Shown here piece by piece: positions 51,089-60,107 of a stretch of 64,000 nt of DNA. How positions within the stretch are numbered: the first letter of the stretch is position 1; the number at the start of each line of letters is the position of its first letter. The DNA is from Acholeplasmatales bacterium (GTDB lineage Bacteria > Bacillota_I > Bacilli_A > Acholeplasmatales > Anaeroplasmataceae). The notes under the pieces were generated by a model. That model saw only the letters and a list, made by a program, of their open reading frames with translations. It ran no database searches and was not told where the DNA came from. Made by a program: the position numbers and the translations under genes. The DNA lies in contig JAEELJ010000051.1 of assembly GCA_016288855.1 (NCBI GenBank), forward strand, positions 91,593 to 155,592, given 5' to 3'.

Positions 51089-52880
51089 TATTTTCACCTC
51101 CATTTTCAATCTTATTCTCAAGATTTTGAAGGTGTACCATTTCTTGATATAAAGAATTTGTTTTTAATAATTCCTCATGAGTACCAACACCTAAAACAAC
51201 ACCATCATCAATAACAATTATCTTATCAAGATTTTCTATTGTTGAGATTCTATGTGCAACAAATATTGTTGTCTTACCTCTTCTTTGCTGTCTTAAATTT
51301 GATAAAATAGTTGATTCAGTCTCAGTATCAACTGCAGATACAGAATCATCTAGAATTAATATTTCAGGATTCTTTATCAATGCTCTTGCAATAGATACTC
51401 TTTGCTTTTGTCCACCTGATAGAGTAACTCCTCTTTCACCTAATACTGTCTCATATTTATTAGTGAAGCTATCAATATTAGAATCTACAAATGCTTGCTG
51501 TGCTGCAAATGTAACCTCATCCATTGAAATTTCTTGAATAGTATCATATGAGAATGCAATATTATTTTTTATTGTATCAGAGAATAAGAAATTATCCTGA
51601 GGTACATAACCAATATTATCTCTTAATACCTTAAAAGGTATATTCATAATATCGTTACCATCAATAAATATACTTCCTTTTTCTACATTATAAGTACGTA
51701 ATAATAAATCAACTATAGTTGTTTTACCAGAACCTGTCTTACCTATAATACCAACCATTTCACCTTCATTTATTTCAAATGAGATATCCTTTAATGCATA
51801 AATATCTTTAGAGTCAGGATATTTAAATGATAAATGGTTAAATTTAATATTACCTTTTATATCTCTAATATCTATTGCATCCTGATCCTTAATATCAACA
51901 TTAGAATCTAAGAATTCTTCAATTCTTTTATAGCTTGTCTTACCTTCAGCTGTATATCTAATAATTAAAGATATTGCCATAAAAGGCCAAATTAATAAAT
52001 CAAAATATCCAACAAATTTAACCATATTACCTGCAGTAAATTCATTACCAAAGAAAGATATATGATTATTTACAAAATATGAACCACCTGCAAATAAAAC
52101 AACAAATATTAATGATATTAATAATGTTAATAATGTATCAAGCAATGTCGAATATCTAACATATTGGATATTTTTTTCAAAATTATCCTTATTAATTAAA
52201 TCAAAATGTCTTAATTCAAGCTTTTCCTTAACGAATGCTTTAATAACAAATATACCAGAAAAGTTTTCTTCTGAAAAATCTGATAAGCTATCATATGCTT
52301 GCTGTCTTTTCAAAAACTTTTCTTTTAATTTCTTTTCAACAAATACCGCAGAAATAACAATAATAATCATAGGTACTACTGCCATTAATGTTAATAATGG
52401 ATTAGTTATAATCATCATTGATAATGCAAATAGACCTAAGAATATCATATCTACGAATGCAACCATTCCAAGGCCAAATGATTGTCTTATTGTCATTAAA
52501 TCATTTGTATATAACGCCATTAAAGAACCAACCTTATGCTCCTTATAATAGCCAACAGATAATTTTAATGAATGATTAAATAAATCATATCTTAAATCGC
52601 CTTCAATTCTATGTGAAGTGCCTATTACACAATATCTCCATAAGAATCTACCAACGAACATTAATAATGCAATAACTAATAAAATAATTGCATATATTTC
52701 AACACCATTGAATTTATATAGAAGTGAAGATTCACCTCCATTAATTCCATCTATTAAATCACCCCATACATATGGGATTAAAACTTGTGCAAAGTCAATT
52801 ACAACAAGCGCAGTAATTCCTATAAAGAATGACCAAAAATATTTTTTATAAAATCTATTTAAATATTTACCAAACAACAT
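51078..52880 (-). CDS. ABC exporter half-transporter, degenerate-site subunit
   Basis: A 600-residue type IV ABC exporter with six N-terminal helices, Walker A GKTGSGKTT, a canonical LSGGQKQRV signature and Walker B ILILDDSVSAVD. The residue after the Walker B Asp is Asp instead of the catalytic Glu, the mark of the non-hydrolytic site in heterodimeric exporters such as TM287/288 and BmrCD. Together with the next gene, whose Walker B is intact but whose signature deviates, it forms one normal and one degenerate ATP site. GGGG lies 8 bases before the ATG. Confidence 0.92.
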   Translation of the reverse strand: MLFGKYLNRFYKKYFWSFFIGITALVVIDFAQVLIPYVWGDLIDGINGGESSLLYKFNGVEIYAIILLVIALLMFVGRFLWRYCVIGTSHRIEGDLRYDLFNHSLKLSVGYYKEHKVGSLMALYTNDLMTIRQSFGLGMVAFVDMIFLGLFALSMMIITNPLLTLMAVVPMIIIVISAVFVEKKLKEKFLKRQQAYDSLSDFSEENFSGIFVIKAFVKEKLELRHFDLINKDNFEKNIQYVRYSTLLDTLLTLLISLIFVVLFAGGSYFVNNHISFFGNEFTAGNMVKFVGYFDLLIWPFMAISLIIRYTAEGKTSYKRIEEFLDSNVDIKDQDAIDIRDIKGNIKFNHLSFKYPDSKDIYALKDISFEINEGEMVGIIGKTGSGKTTIVDLLLRTYNVEKGSIFIDGNDIMNIPFKVLRDNIGYVPQDNFLFSDTIKNNIAFSYDTIQEISMDEVTFAAQQAFVDSNIDSFTNKYETVLGERGVTLSGGQKQRVSIARALIKNPEILILDDSVSAVDTETESTILSNLRQQRRGKTTIFVAHRISTIENLDKIIVIDDGVVLGVGTHEELLKTNSLYQEMVHLQNLENKIENGGENNAN

Positions 52881-52903
52881 AAAAAAAACCCCAGTAAAAC
52901 AAT

Positions 52904-53749
52904 CTATTTTAATAATAATTCCATGTCTTTTGGTAGTGATGCAAATAATTCTTTATTTTCTTTAGTATAAGGATCTATATAGCTAAGCTTATAGCTATGT
53001 AATGCTACCCTATCTATTAATTTATTATCGCTACCATATAAGACATCTCCAAGTAATGGATGTCCTAAACTAGACATGTGTACTCTTATTTGGTGAGTAC
53101 GTCCTGTTTCTAATAAAACACTCAAATAAGAATAATTATGATATTCCTTTAACACATTATAATGTGTTACTGAATCCTTACCTGTTTTAGAAACAATATA
53201 TTTACCATTAATATGTCTATCACTACCTATAGGCTTATTAATAGTCCCTTTTTTATTTTTTATGCTACCCATACATAATAATCTATATTCTCTTCTAAAT
53301 TCATGAGTAGAAAAATAGTGATCAAAGTAAGATAATGTCATGTGATCTTTTACAAATACAATAATTCCTGTTGTATCCTTATCTAGTCTGTGGGCAAAAT
53401 AGATATTACATGAAATACCTTTCTTTTTATAATATGAAGAAACTATATTACATAATGAATTATTATCATCATGAACAATAATCCCTTTTGGCTTATTAAT
53501 TACTAATAAATGATCATCCTCATAAATAATATCTAACTTTCTATCTAAAGGCTTATATTCTACTTCTACCTTTTCATCTATAGAAATAATATCTCCTTTT
53601 TTTAGCATGAATCTTTCATTAATATTATTACCATTTACCTTTATTCTTTTTTCTAAAAATAATTTATAAATAAAAGGCTTAGATAAATAATAAGAAAGTA
53701 GATATTCTCTTATGTTTGAATCATTTAAAACCTTATATTCAAATATCAT
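52904..53749 (-). CDS. RluA-family pseudouridine synthase
   Basis: A 281-residue RNA pseudouridine synthase. An S4-like RNA-binding domain (residues about 20-65, KRIKVNGNNINERFMLKKGD) precedes the catalytic domain with AHRLDKDTTGIIVFVKD, where the Asp of RLD is the nucleophile, and the later GRTHQIRVHMSSLGHPLLGD segment. The target (23S rRNA as RluD/YlyB, or tRNA) cannot be decided from sequence. Overlaps the preceding metallophosphoesterase gene by 4 bases. Confidence 0.92.
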   Translation of the reverse strand: MIFEYKVLNDSNIREYLLSYYLSKPFIYKLFLEKRIKVNGNNINERFMLKKGDIISIDEKVEVEYKPLDRKLDIIYEDDHLLVINKPKGIIVHDDNNSLCNIVSSYYKKKGISCNIYFAHRLDKDTTGIIVFVKDHMTLSYFDHYFSTHEFRREYRLLCMGSIKNKKGTINKPIGSDRHINGKYIVSKTGKDSVTHYNVLKEYHNYSYLSVLLETGRTHQIRVHMSSLGHPLLGDVLYGSDNKLIDRVALHSYKLSYIDPYTKENKELFASLPKDMELLLK

Positions 53750-54864
53750 TTCTTAATATACCTAGAATCAATCATTCCAATATATCCATCCTTTTTGATA
53801 AGTGAATAAGGTTCACCTCTTTTAATAACAGAAATAATATCTCCTTTTCTAACAGAGATAAATTGGTTAGTACCATCATAAGAATAATATTTATTCTTAA
53901 CCTTATCAAAATAGACAAAAGACTTATGAACCCACATGATTGTTTCTGTCTTAACATGTTTTACTAAATAAAAATCCAAATCCTGGTCAATAATTTCTAT
54001 TTCATTATTACCATAGGTAATATTAACACCATTTGCATTCTTATAAGTTACATCTTCTTTCATAACATATTTTTCATAATGGTCTATTGCATGATATGAA
54101 ATATTCATATCAGTAAGGTTATCTATCATAACAAAGTTAATCTGACCACCCTTAACTACATGATTACCACCATCAATAGAAAAAATATTCTTTTTAAAAT
54201 CAAAGATTGGATTAACACATGATACATCTAATCTATAATTTCTTGTTGGGTTATGACCAACAATCATAATCATATCCTTAGGAGATGATAAATTATAGAA
54301 ATTATCATATTTTAGCATTGGTAATGAATATTCAGGAATATTATTAATATCATCAATACCACCATGAACTAATACAATTTTATCATTGATAAAAATAACA
54401 TCAGTAAGTGAATCCATAAAATCATAATACTTTTTATACTTTGTTAATAAAATTTCTTTAAATAATTCTACGTCTTCTTCTCTATCTAATCTTAAATTTT
54501 CTATATCTAATATATCATTTAGTATAGATAATTTTCTTGTGTTTACATAATATAATGTAGCCTTATGTGCTTCTTTAGGAAGTATAAAACGGAATACCTC
54601 ATCACAGTTTCCACTCATCATAAATACATTTTCGTTATGAGATAATGCGATAATATAATCTAACATTTTTATATTTTCGCCAGGATCTCCTTTTTCAATC
54701 ATATCTCCAATAACAAAAAGGTAATCGTCTGCAGAATATCCAATTTCTTCTAATCCCTTTTTAAAAGTCACTAAGTCACCATGCATATCAGAAACAAAGA
54801 TCAGTCTTTTATCTAGTGGAAGATTTAATTTTTTAATTATCGTTTTCTTTATTTCTTCTGGCAT
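53746..54864 (-). CDS. Calcineurin-like metallophosphoesterase with C-terminal SH3-like region
   Basis: A 372-residue protein. Residues 1-240 are a PPP-type metallophosphoesterase: FVSDMHGDLVTF, VIGDMIEKGD, SGNCDE (GNHE variant), VHGGIDD and VGHNPTRN carry the metal ligands. Residues about 255-372 form a separate beta-rich end with segments typical of SH3-like folds (RKGDIISVIKRGEPYSLI). PPP-like phosphatases act on Ser/Thr-phosphate proteins or on Ap4A; the substrate is open. It overlaps queH by 32 bases and rluA by 4, so translation is coupled. Confidence 0.82.
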   Translation of the reverse strand: MPEEIKKTIIKKLNLPLDKRLIFVSDMHGDLVTFKKGLEEIGYSADDYLFVIGDMIEKGDPGENIKMLDYIIALSHNENVFMMSGNCDEVFRFILPKEAHKATLYYVNTRKLSILNDILDIENLRLDREEDVELFKEILLTKYKKYYDFMDSLTDVIFINDKIVLVHGGIDDINNIPEYSLPMLKYDNFYNLSSPKDMIMIVGHNPTRNYRLDVSCVNPIFDFKKNIFSIDGGNHVVKGGQINFVMIDNLTDMNISYHAIDHYEKYVMKEDVTYKNANGVNITYGNNEIEIIDQDLDFYLVKHVKTETIMWVHKSFVYFDKVKNKYYSYDGTNQFISVRKGDIISVIKRGEPYSLIKKDGYIGMIDSRYIKK

Positions 54865-55489
54865 CTATAGCTTTCTTCCTTTCTTCTTTTGAATATTTAC
54901 ATCCGCAATAATCCTGGCGATATAATCCATACTCGCAAGACAATTCTATACTTCTTTTATATCCATTTTCTTTTTTGAAATCTGAATATAAATATTTAAT
55001 TCCAATTTCATTTTCTAGTTCAAAGCCAATTTCATTTATCCATTTAGAAACCTTATACGGTGAAATTGATAATGTTGTAGAAAAATAATCAAAGTTATGT
55101 TCTAAAGCCCATAATGCAGTCTTTTTTAGTCTTAGCTTATAGCATAAATAGCATCTATATGTTCTTTCTCCATCATGCTCATGACCTTTAATTGCATCAT
55201 CATAATCAGAAGAGCAATATGTATCATGAACCGCTTTAATATTTGGATGGTGTAAAGCTAAAAATTCCTCCATAGTTTTTAATCTTAAATTATATTCATC
55301 TAAAGGCTGAATATTATCATTAGAATAAAAAATTGTTACATCAAATGCTTCACAAATTCTTTCGATGCATGCGCTTGAGCATGGTGCACAGCAAGCATGT
55401 AATAATAGTTTAGGCTTTTCTTCTTTTGTTTTTAAATCTTCTATAAGTTTTTTGAAGTTTTGATATAATTCTTTTTCATTAAAGCTCAT
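54833..55489 (-). CDS. queH: Epoxyqueuosine reductase QueH
   Basis: A 218-residue QueH (DUF208) protein, the non-cobalamin enzyme that reduces epoxyqueuosine to queuosine in tRNA. The N-terminal LLLHACCAPCSSACI and the later CYLCYKLRL and DYCGCKYS provide the Cys residues for the Fe-S cluster and the second metal site. SISPYKVS is also family-typical. No other queuosine gene is in the window. First gene of the long operon ending in udk; an inverted repeat covers its promoter region (55504-55532). GGAAGGTG lies before the ATG. Confidence 0.95.
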   Translation of the reverse strand: MSFNEKELYQNFKKLIEDLKTKEEKPKLLLHACCAPCSSACIERICEAFDVTIFYSNDNIQPLDEYNLRLKTMEEFLALHHPNIKAVHDTYCSSDYDDAIKGHEHDGERTYRCYLCYKLRLKKTALWALEHNFDYFSTTLSISPYKVSKWINEIGFELENEIGIKYLYSDFKKENGYKRSIELSCEYGLYRQDYCGCKYSKEERKKAIDARRNKENDN

Positions 55490-55503
55490 AGCACACCTTC
55501 CAT

Positions 55504-55532
55504 AACAAATATATTATATAATAATATTTGTT
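55504..55532. promoter_or_regulatory. Inverted repeat over the queH promoter region
   Basis: Perfect 9-base arms AACAAATAT/ATATTTGTT separated by 11 AT-only bases that include a minus-strand TATAAT. It lies 15-43 bases before queH. It may be an operator for the queH-udk operon; the -35 is unclear. Confidence 0.4.
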
Positions 55533-55620
55533 AATTTAATAGTTAGTTTTATTAATACTACTATTTCACATAGTTTTTAATCCAAAAGGAAAATTTCGCT
55601 TTGAAAAAAGCCTTTTCATT

Positions 55621-55649
55621 TTGAATTTATTTTAAAATGATGTTATAAT
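55621..55649 (+). promoter_or_regulatory. Promoter of the CarD-like gene
   Basis: TTGAAT (55621-55626), 17-base spacer, TATAAT (55644-55649) on the plus strand. Confidence 0.8.
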
Positions 55650-55685
55650 ATAGTTACAATAATCCTAAAGAAAGGGGGATTCAAA

Positions 55686-56198
55686 TTGTTTTCTGTAGGT
55701 GACATTTTAATGTATACAACCTATGGTATTTGCAAAGTTGATGAATTGCAAGAAAAGGAGTTTATGGGAAAAGCTTCTTCTTATTACGTTTTAGTTCCAT
55801 TAGATGAATCTAAAACCAAGCTATCAGTTCCTGTAGATAATCCATTTACTAAAGCAAGACTTCATTATCTTCTTAATAAAGAAGAGGCAACAAACATCAT
55901 TAATCAAATTCCATATCTTACTACAAAATGGATTGATAATGATAACCTAAGGAAAAAGGAATTCTCTGATTGTATTAAGAATGGTGATAGAAAAGAAACT
56001 ATCATTATCTTAAAATCAATAAGAGAGCATGAAAATTCACTAGTTGGAAAGGCTAGAAAGCTTCATGCCATCGATAGACAAATATATGATGATGGTATAA
56101 AGCTTATTGTTGATGAATTTGCATTCCTTTTTGGTATGGAAAAAGCTGATTTTTATACAGAACTTACAACATTAATAAATAAAAGCCTGGAACGATAA
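55686..56198 (+). CDS. CarD/CdnL-like RNA polymerase-binding regulator
   Basis: A 170-residue CarD_CdnL_TRCF-type protein. The N-terminal RNA-polymerase interaction domain (residues 1-70) opens with FSVGDILMYTTYGICKVDEL, the hallmark of the family; the C-terminal half (80-165) is helical and Lys/Arg-rich for promoter DNA contact. CarD stabilises open complexes, notably at rRNA promoters. The start is TTG at 55686: GGGGGA lies 6 bases upstream and the sequence begins exactly where CarD proteins do. It stands alone on the plus strand with a strong promoter. Confidence 0.88.
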   Translation: MFSVGDILMYTTYGICKVDELQEKEFMGKASSYYVLVPLDESKTKLSVPVDNPFTKARLHYLLNKEEATNIINQIPYLTTKWIDNDNLRKKEFSDCIKNGDRKETIIILKSIREHENSLVGKARKLHAIDRQIYDDGIKLIVDEFAFLFGMEKADFYTELTTLINKSLER

Positions 56199-56217
56199 AA
56201 TTGTTCCAGACTTTTTT
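56187..56217. terminator. Bidirectional terminator between carD-like and glmM
   Basis: Stem CTGGAAC/GTTCCAG (56187-56193 with 56203-56209) flanked by CTTTTTTAT on the plus strand and GGCTTTTATTT on the minus strand. It overlaps the stop codons of both convergent genes. Confidence 0.85.
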
Positions 56218-57508
56218 ATATATTTTCAATCATATTTTCTAATTCATTTATATATTTATCAGCATTTTTATAATCAAATGTTATTATTGATAATCTAATT
56301 AAATTTTCAGTTCCAGAAGGTCTTATTATAACCTTACTGAATTCTCCTAGTTGCTTTTCAATTTCACTTCTTCTATTGAATAATAAAATATTATTCATAA
56401 CTCTTTCTTTATCATTTACTTTTATATTTATAAGCTTAGAGTATGAAAAATCTATTTCATTATAAAAATCATCTAGTGTTTTATTTAATTCTTTTAATGC
56501 CTTAAGTAATAATAAAGAAATTAATATTCCATCTCCTGTTGGGAATATATCTTTAACTATAATATGTCCTGATGCCTCACCACCTAAGGATAGATTATTC
56601 TTATTTAGAGCATCAAAAACATATTTATCTCCAACATTAACCTCAATAGTTTCTATATTTTTTTCTTTTAAAGCCTTTTTTATACCTAAATTAGACATAA
56701 TTGTTGATACAATGGTATTTTTATTTAATTTGTTTTTACTATTCAAATATAAGGCTAAAATGTATGATATTACATCCCCATCAATTATATTACCATTCTT
56801 TGATACAGCAATTAATCTATCGCCATCACCATCAAATGCTAAGCCTAAATCACATTTATTATCTATTACATATTGTCTTATGTTATCGATATTAGTTGAA
56901 CCACAATTTAGATTAACATTTCTTCCATTTGGATTTGATGCAATATATGAGACATTATTACTTACCTTATCAAAAACAATTTTTGATATATATGATGATG
57001 CACCATTTGCAGCATCAACTGCAATTTTTAAATCATATTTATTTATATATTTAGAAATGAATTCTAAATATTTTTTATTAGAATCATCTATAAAGCTTAC
57101 AATACCCTTTTCATTTGAAATATAATATGCTTCTTTATCAATAAATTCTTCTAGCATCTCTTCTATATCCTTAGATAATTTAAATCCGTTTGATACGATT
57201 TTAATACCATTATCTGTATATGGATTATGAGATGCAGTAATCATTATTGCATAAGAATTATATAACATTGAATAATATATTAATTCAGGTGTTGAAACAA
57301 CACCTAAGAATGTAACATTAATTCCAGCCATTGTAATTCCTTCAATTAAATGCCTTCTTATTAAAGAAGATGATTCTCTTGTATCTTCTGCCATTATTAT
57401 GTTTTTAATATTTAGCTTAGATAAAGAATTACCAAGCTTTTTACATAGATGATATGGTAGAGTATCACCAGGAATTCCTCTTATACCATCAGTACCAAAA
57501 TACTTCAT
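56216..57508 (-). CDS. glmM: Phosphoglucosamine mutase
   Basis: A 430-residue phosphohexomutase converting glucosamine 6-phosphate to glucosamine 1-phosphate for UDP-GlcNAc synthesis. MKYFGTDGIRGIPG opens the protein; the phospho-Ser loop is MITASHNPYTDNG near residue 92; the metal loop is AFDGDGDRLI and the phosphate-binding RPSGTENLIRLS is near the end. Slightly shorter than Bacillus GlmM (448). It follows glmU by 8 bases, so the last three steps to UDP-GlcNAc are encoded by two adjacent genes. GTAGG precedes the start. Confidence 0.95.
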   Translation of the reverse strand: MKYFGTDGIRGIPGDTLPYHLCKKLGNSLSKLNIKNIIMAEDTRESSSLIRRHLIEGITMAGINVTFLGVVSTPELIYYSMLYNSYAIMITASHNPYTDNGIKIVSNGFKLSKDIEEMLEEFIDKEAYYISNEKGIVSFIDDSNKKYLEFISKYINKYDLKIAVDAANGASSYISKIVFDKVSNNVSYIASNPNGRNVNLNCGSTNIDNIRQYVIDNKCDLGLAFDGDGDRLIAVSKNGNIIDGDVISYILALYLNSKNKLNKNTIVSTIMSNLGIKKALKEKNIETIEVNVGDKYVFDALNKNNLSLGGEASGHIIVKDIFPTGDGILISLLLLKALKELNKTLDDFYNEIDFSYSKLINIKVNDKERVMNNILLFNRRSEIEKQLGEFSKVIIRPSGTENLIRLSIITFDYKNADKYINELENMIENI

Positions 57509-57516
57509 ATAAAAAC

Positions 57517-58866
57517 CTACTTCTTATACTTTTTTGAATAACCCTTTTTAATAACTTCTTTTTGTCTTGCAATTACAAAATCATTTTCATCAAGGTTTGT
57601 TGTAACTGTTGATCCTGCAGCAATAAAAGAGCCATCTTTAATTGTTATAGGTGCAATTAAATTGCTGTTGCAACCAATAAATACATCATCACCAATTATT
57701 GTCTTATTCTTATTCTTTCCATCATAATTGACAGTAACTGTACCACAACCAAAATTAACATTCTTACCAACTATAGAATCACCAATATATGTTAAGTGGG
57801 CACATTTAGTACCAATACCAATATTAGAATTTTTAACTTCAATAAAATTACCTATTCTAACATCATTAGAAATATGTGTATTCATTCTAATATGTGCATA
57901 TGGTCCTATTGTTACATTATCATCAATAATTGAATCACAAATATAAGAATTATTGATAGTAGATTTCCCAATTGTTGAATTAATAATTGTTGAATTCTCT
58001 TTAATAACCGCCCCAGACTTTATTATAGAATTAATAATTTTACAATTATTATAAATTCTTACACCAGGCTCTATTGTTGAATCAATTGAAACTACTGTTG
58101 CCTGAAAAGGATTTTCTAAATATACACCTTTTTTTAGTAAATTAACATTTATCTTTCTTTGAAGATATTGTTCTAGCATCGATAATTGTAAATTGTCATT
58201 ACAGCCAGATACATTAACTGGATTATCTACAATATAAGCACCAATTTTTAATCCAGCATTAGATAGGATTTTTACCATTTCAGTAAAATTATATTCATTA
58301 TTCTTATCTAATGATAAATTATCAATATATAATTTTAAAACTGAATTTTTAATAATATATATTTCTGAATTAACCTCACGAATCTGTTTTTCTTCAGGTG
58401 TTGCATCTTCTTCATCTACAACCGCTTTAACATTACCTAATGAATCCTTAATAACTCTACCATAGCCAAATGCGTCAGGTAATATAGCTGAAAGAAAGCC
58501 TAAATCAAGATTTTCTTTATTAAATTTTTCAACTAAATTTGTTAAATCAGAAGGGTCAATTAAAGAAACATCACCTGGCATTATAATTGAATAACCTTCA
58601 TTAGATATCAAAGATAATGCCTTTTTAACTGCATCACCAGTACCTAATGGTTCTTCTTGAGTAACATAAGACAAGTCCTCAATTAAAGGAATTACATCTT
58701 CCTTTTTATAGCCTAAAACTGGTATTATTTTTAAATCATCTACCATTCTTAATGCTTGAATAACATAAGAAATCATAGGCTTATATAAGAGTTTTATTGC
58801 AGCCTTTGCAGTATCTTGGTGCATTCTTGTACCTAAACCTGCTGCAAGTACGATTGCATAGTTCAT
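57517..58866 (-). CDS. glmU: Bifunctional GlcNAc-1-P uridyltransferase / GlcN-1-P acetyltransferase
   Basis: A 449-residue GlmU. The N-terminal pyrophosphorylase domain has LAAGLGTRMHQDTAK (Leu instead of the usual Lys in GKGTRM) and PLGTGDAVKKAL. The C-terminal left-handed beta helix (about 245-440) has hexapeptide repeats and the acetyltransferase motif around IGDDVFIGCNSNLIAP. It supplies UDP-GlcNAc for peptidoglycan, which implies a walled organism or at least amino-sugar polymers. TTAGGAGA lies before the ATG. Confidence 0.96.
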   Translation of the reverse strand: MNYAIVLAAGLGTRMHQDTAKAAIKLLYKPMISYVIQALRMVDDLKIIPVLGYKKEDVIPLIEDLSYVTQEEPLGTGDAVKKALSLISNEGYSIIMPGDVSLIDPSDLTNLVEKFNKENLDLGFLSAILPDAFGYGRVIKDSLGNVKAVVDEEDATPEEKQIREVNSEIYIIKNSVLKLYIDNLSLDKNNEYNFTEMVKILSNAGLKIGAYIVDNPVNVSGCNDNLQLSMLEQYLQRKINVNLLKKGVYLENPFQATVVSIDSTIEPGVRIYNNCKIINSIIKSGAVIKENSTIINSTIGKSTINNSYICDSIIDDNVTIGPYAHIRMNTHISNDVRIGNFIEVKNSNIGIGTKCAHLTYIGDSIVGKNVNFGCGTVTVNYDGKNKNKTIIGDDVFIGCNSNLIAPITIKDGSFIAAGSTVTTNLDENDFVIARQKEVIKKGYSKKYKK

Positions 58867-58877
58867 AAAAACATCTC

Positions 58878-59594
58878 CTAAAAATTTTTTCTAGTATAAT
58901 CTAGGAATTCACTTAATTTAAAATGTGGCATATCAATTGGTTTATTATTAGTATTTATAATATAGTCAGTAATTAAAATTTTAGAAATACCATTAGGTAA
59001 GTCTATAAAATCATCATCTAAATCATTACCTACCATTATACATTCTTCTTCATTAATATTATGCTTATTTAATAATTCAATATAATATTCTTTTCTTGGC
59101 TTACAGAATGTACAATTTTCATATGTAGTAATATCTATGAAATCTTCTTCCTTTAATCCTGCCCATCTCATACGTTCTAATGTTGCAGCACGTGGATATA
59201 AAGGATTTGTTGCTAAAAAAAGCTTATATCCTTTTTGTTTTAACTCCTTAACTAAAGTTGATGGAATCATAGATTTATTTATTAGATTTTCTAATTTAGG
59301 AAATTCTTTTTCATAGAATAAGGCAAAAGAATCCTCTAAATAATTTCTTGTATCCTTGCCATAAATTAAATCTATTTGCTTCCAAAATCTTGAATAATTA
59401 GTTTCAGTCCCATCATTTTTAACTATATTATATGCAGATTTTATAAAAATATTTATAAAATCCTTATTATCAAAATTGAGTGTTTTAGAATAATTATCTA
59501 CTAATTTAAAGTATTCATGTAGCAATAAATCCTGATTGACCTGTAATAATGTAGAATCTAGATCAAATAATATTACATTACGATTATTCTTCAT
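58878..59594 (-). CDS. HAD-family hydrolase
   Basis: A 238-residue HAD phosphatase. Motif I is LFDLDSTLL (residues 9-17), motif II ATNP around residue 130, and motif IV EECIMVGNDLDDDFIDL near 195-210. A helical cap lies between motifs I and II, giving a class I HAD of the phosphoglycolate/YjjG type. The substrate cannot be assigned. It overlaps the flavin reductase gene by 11 bases and lies 11 bases before glmU, within the CPBP-to-glmM unit. Confidence 0.82.
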   Translation of the reverse strand: MKNNRNVILFDLDSTLLQVNQDLLLHEYFKLVDNYSKTLNFDNKDFINIFIKSAYNIVKNDGTETNYSRFWKQIDLIYGKDTRNYLEDSFALFYEKEFPKLENLINKSMIPSTLVKELKQKGYKLFLATNPLYPRAATLERMRWAGLKEEDFIDITTYENCTFCKPRKEYYIELLNKHNINEEECIMVGNDLDDDFIDLPNGISKILITDYIINTNNKPIDMPHFKLSEFLDYTRKNF

Positions 59595-60093
59595 CTGTTA
59601 AATATTCCTTTACTTCACAAATATACATTGTATGAATATCATCATCTTTGTAATTCATTTTCTTTATTTCTTCTGGTAAATCATTAAATTCTAAATCAAT
59701 AGAATATATCTTCTTACATTTTAACACTCTTCTTGCCTCACTTATAATATACATATTTAAGTCTGGATCAAAGCCTGCATGTAGGCCTGTTTCTTTAAAT
59801 TTATCACAATCACGTCCTGAGTTTCTACCAAAGAAAATCTTTTCCTTTTTATAATTATCACTTAAAAAAGATATAGAAACTGAATCAGTTTTTTCCATAA
59901 ATTCATGTGTATATCTAGATTTTCTAACAAATACAAAGCATACAAATTTATCCCAAATTCTGCCAAATCCACCCCAAGATACAGTCATACCATTAGGACC
60001 TGTTGTTCTATTACCAGCAGTTACGATAGCAAAGCTTTCTTCAAAATCCTTGAAAGCATTAATATCAAATTCCTTTAAATCCTTTTTTAGCAT
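59584..60093 (-). CDS. Flavin reductase-like FMN-binding protein
   Basis: A 169-residue flavoprotein of the flavin reductase-like, FMN-binding split-barrel family. The N-terminal SFAIVTAGNRTTGPNGMTVSWGGFG and the VFVRKSRYTHEFM segment hold the FMN phosphate and ring contacts; SISFLSDN and FGRNSGRDCDK continue the family pattern. Such proteins reduce flavins or act as small oxidoreductases; the partner is unknown. GGGAGGAAT precedes the ATG at 60093, and it is co-transcribed with the CPBP and HAD genes. Confidence 0.82.
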   Translation of the reverse strand: MLKKDLKEFDINAFKDFEESFAIVTAGNRTTGPNGMTVSWGGFGRIWDKFVCFVFVRKSRYTHEFMEKTDSVSISFLSDNYKKEKIFFGRNSGRDCDKFKETGLHAGFDPDLNMYIISEARRVLKCKKIYSIDLEFNDLPEEIKKMNYKDDDIHTMYICEVKEYLTDEE

Positions 60094-60107
60094 TACATAT
60101 TCCTCCC

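Noticed and set aside
52870..52903. G-run followed by T-run as a terminator before rluA
   Set aside because: No hairpin; the G run is the ribosome binding site of the ABC exporter gene. The T run merely precedes its ATG.
56712..57125. Open plus-strand frame of 137 codons inside glmM
   Set aside because: It lies antisense within a well-conserved gene, has no ribosome binding site, and its composition is the mirror of glmM.
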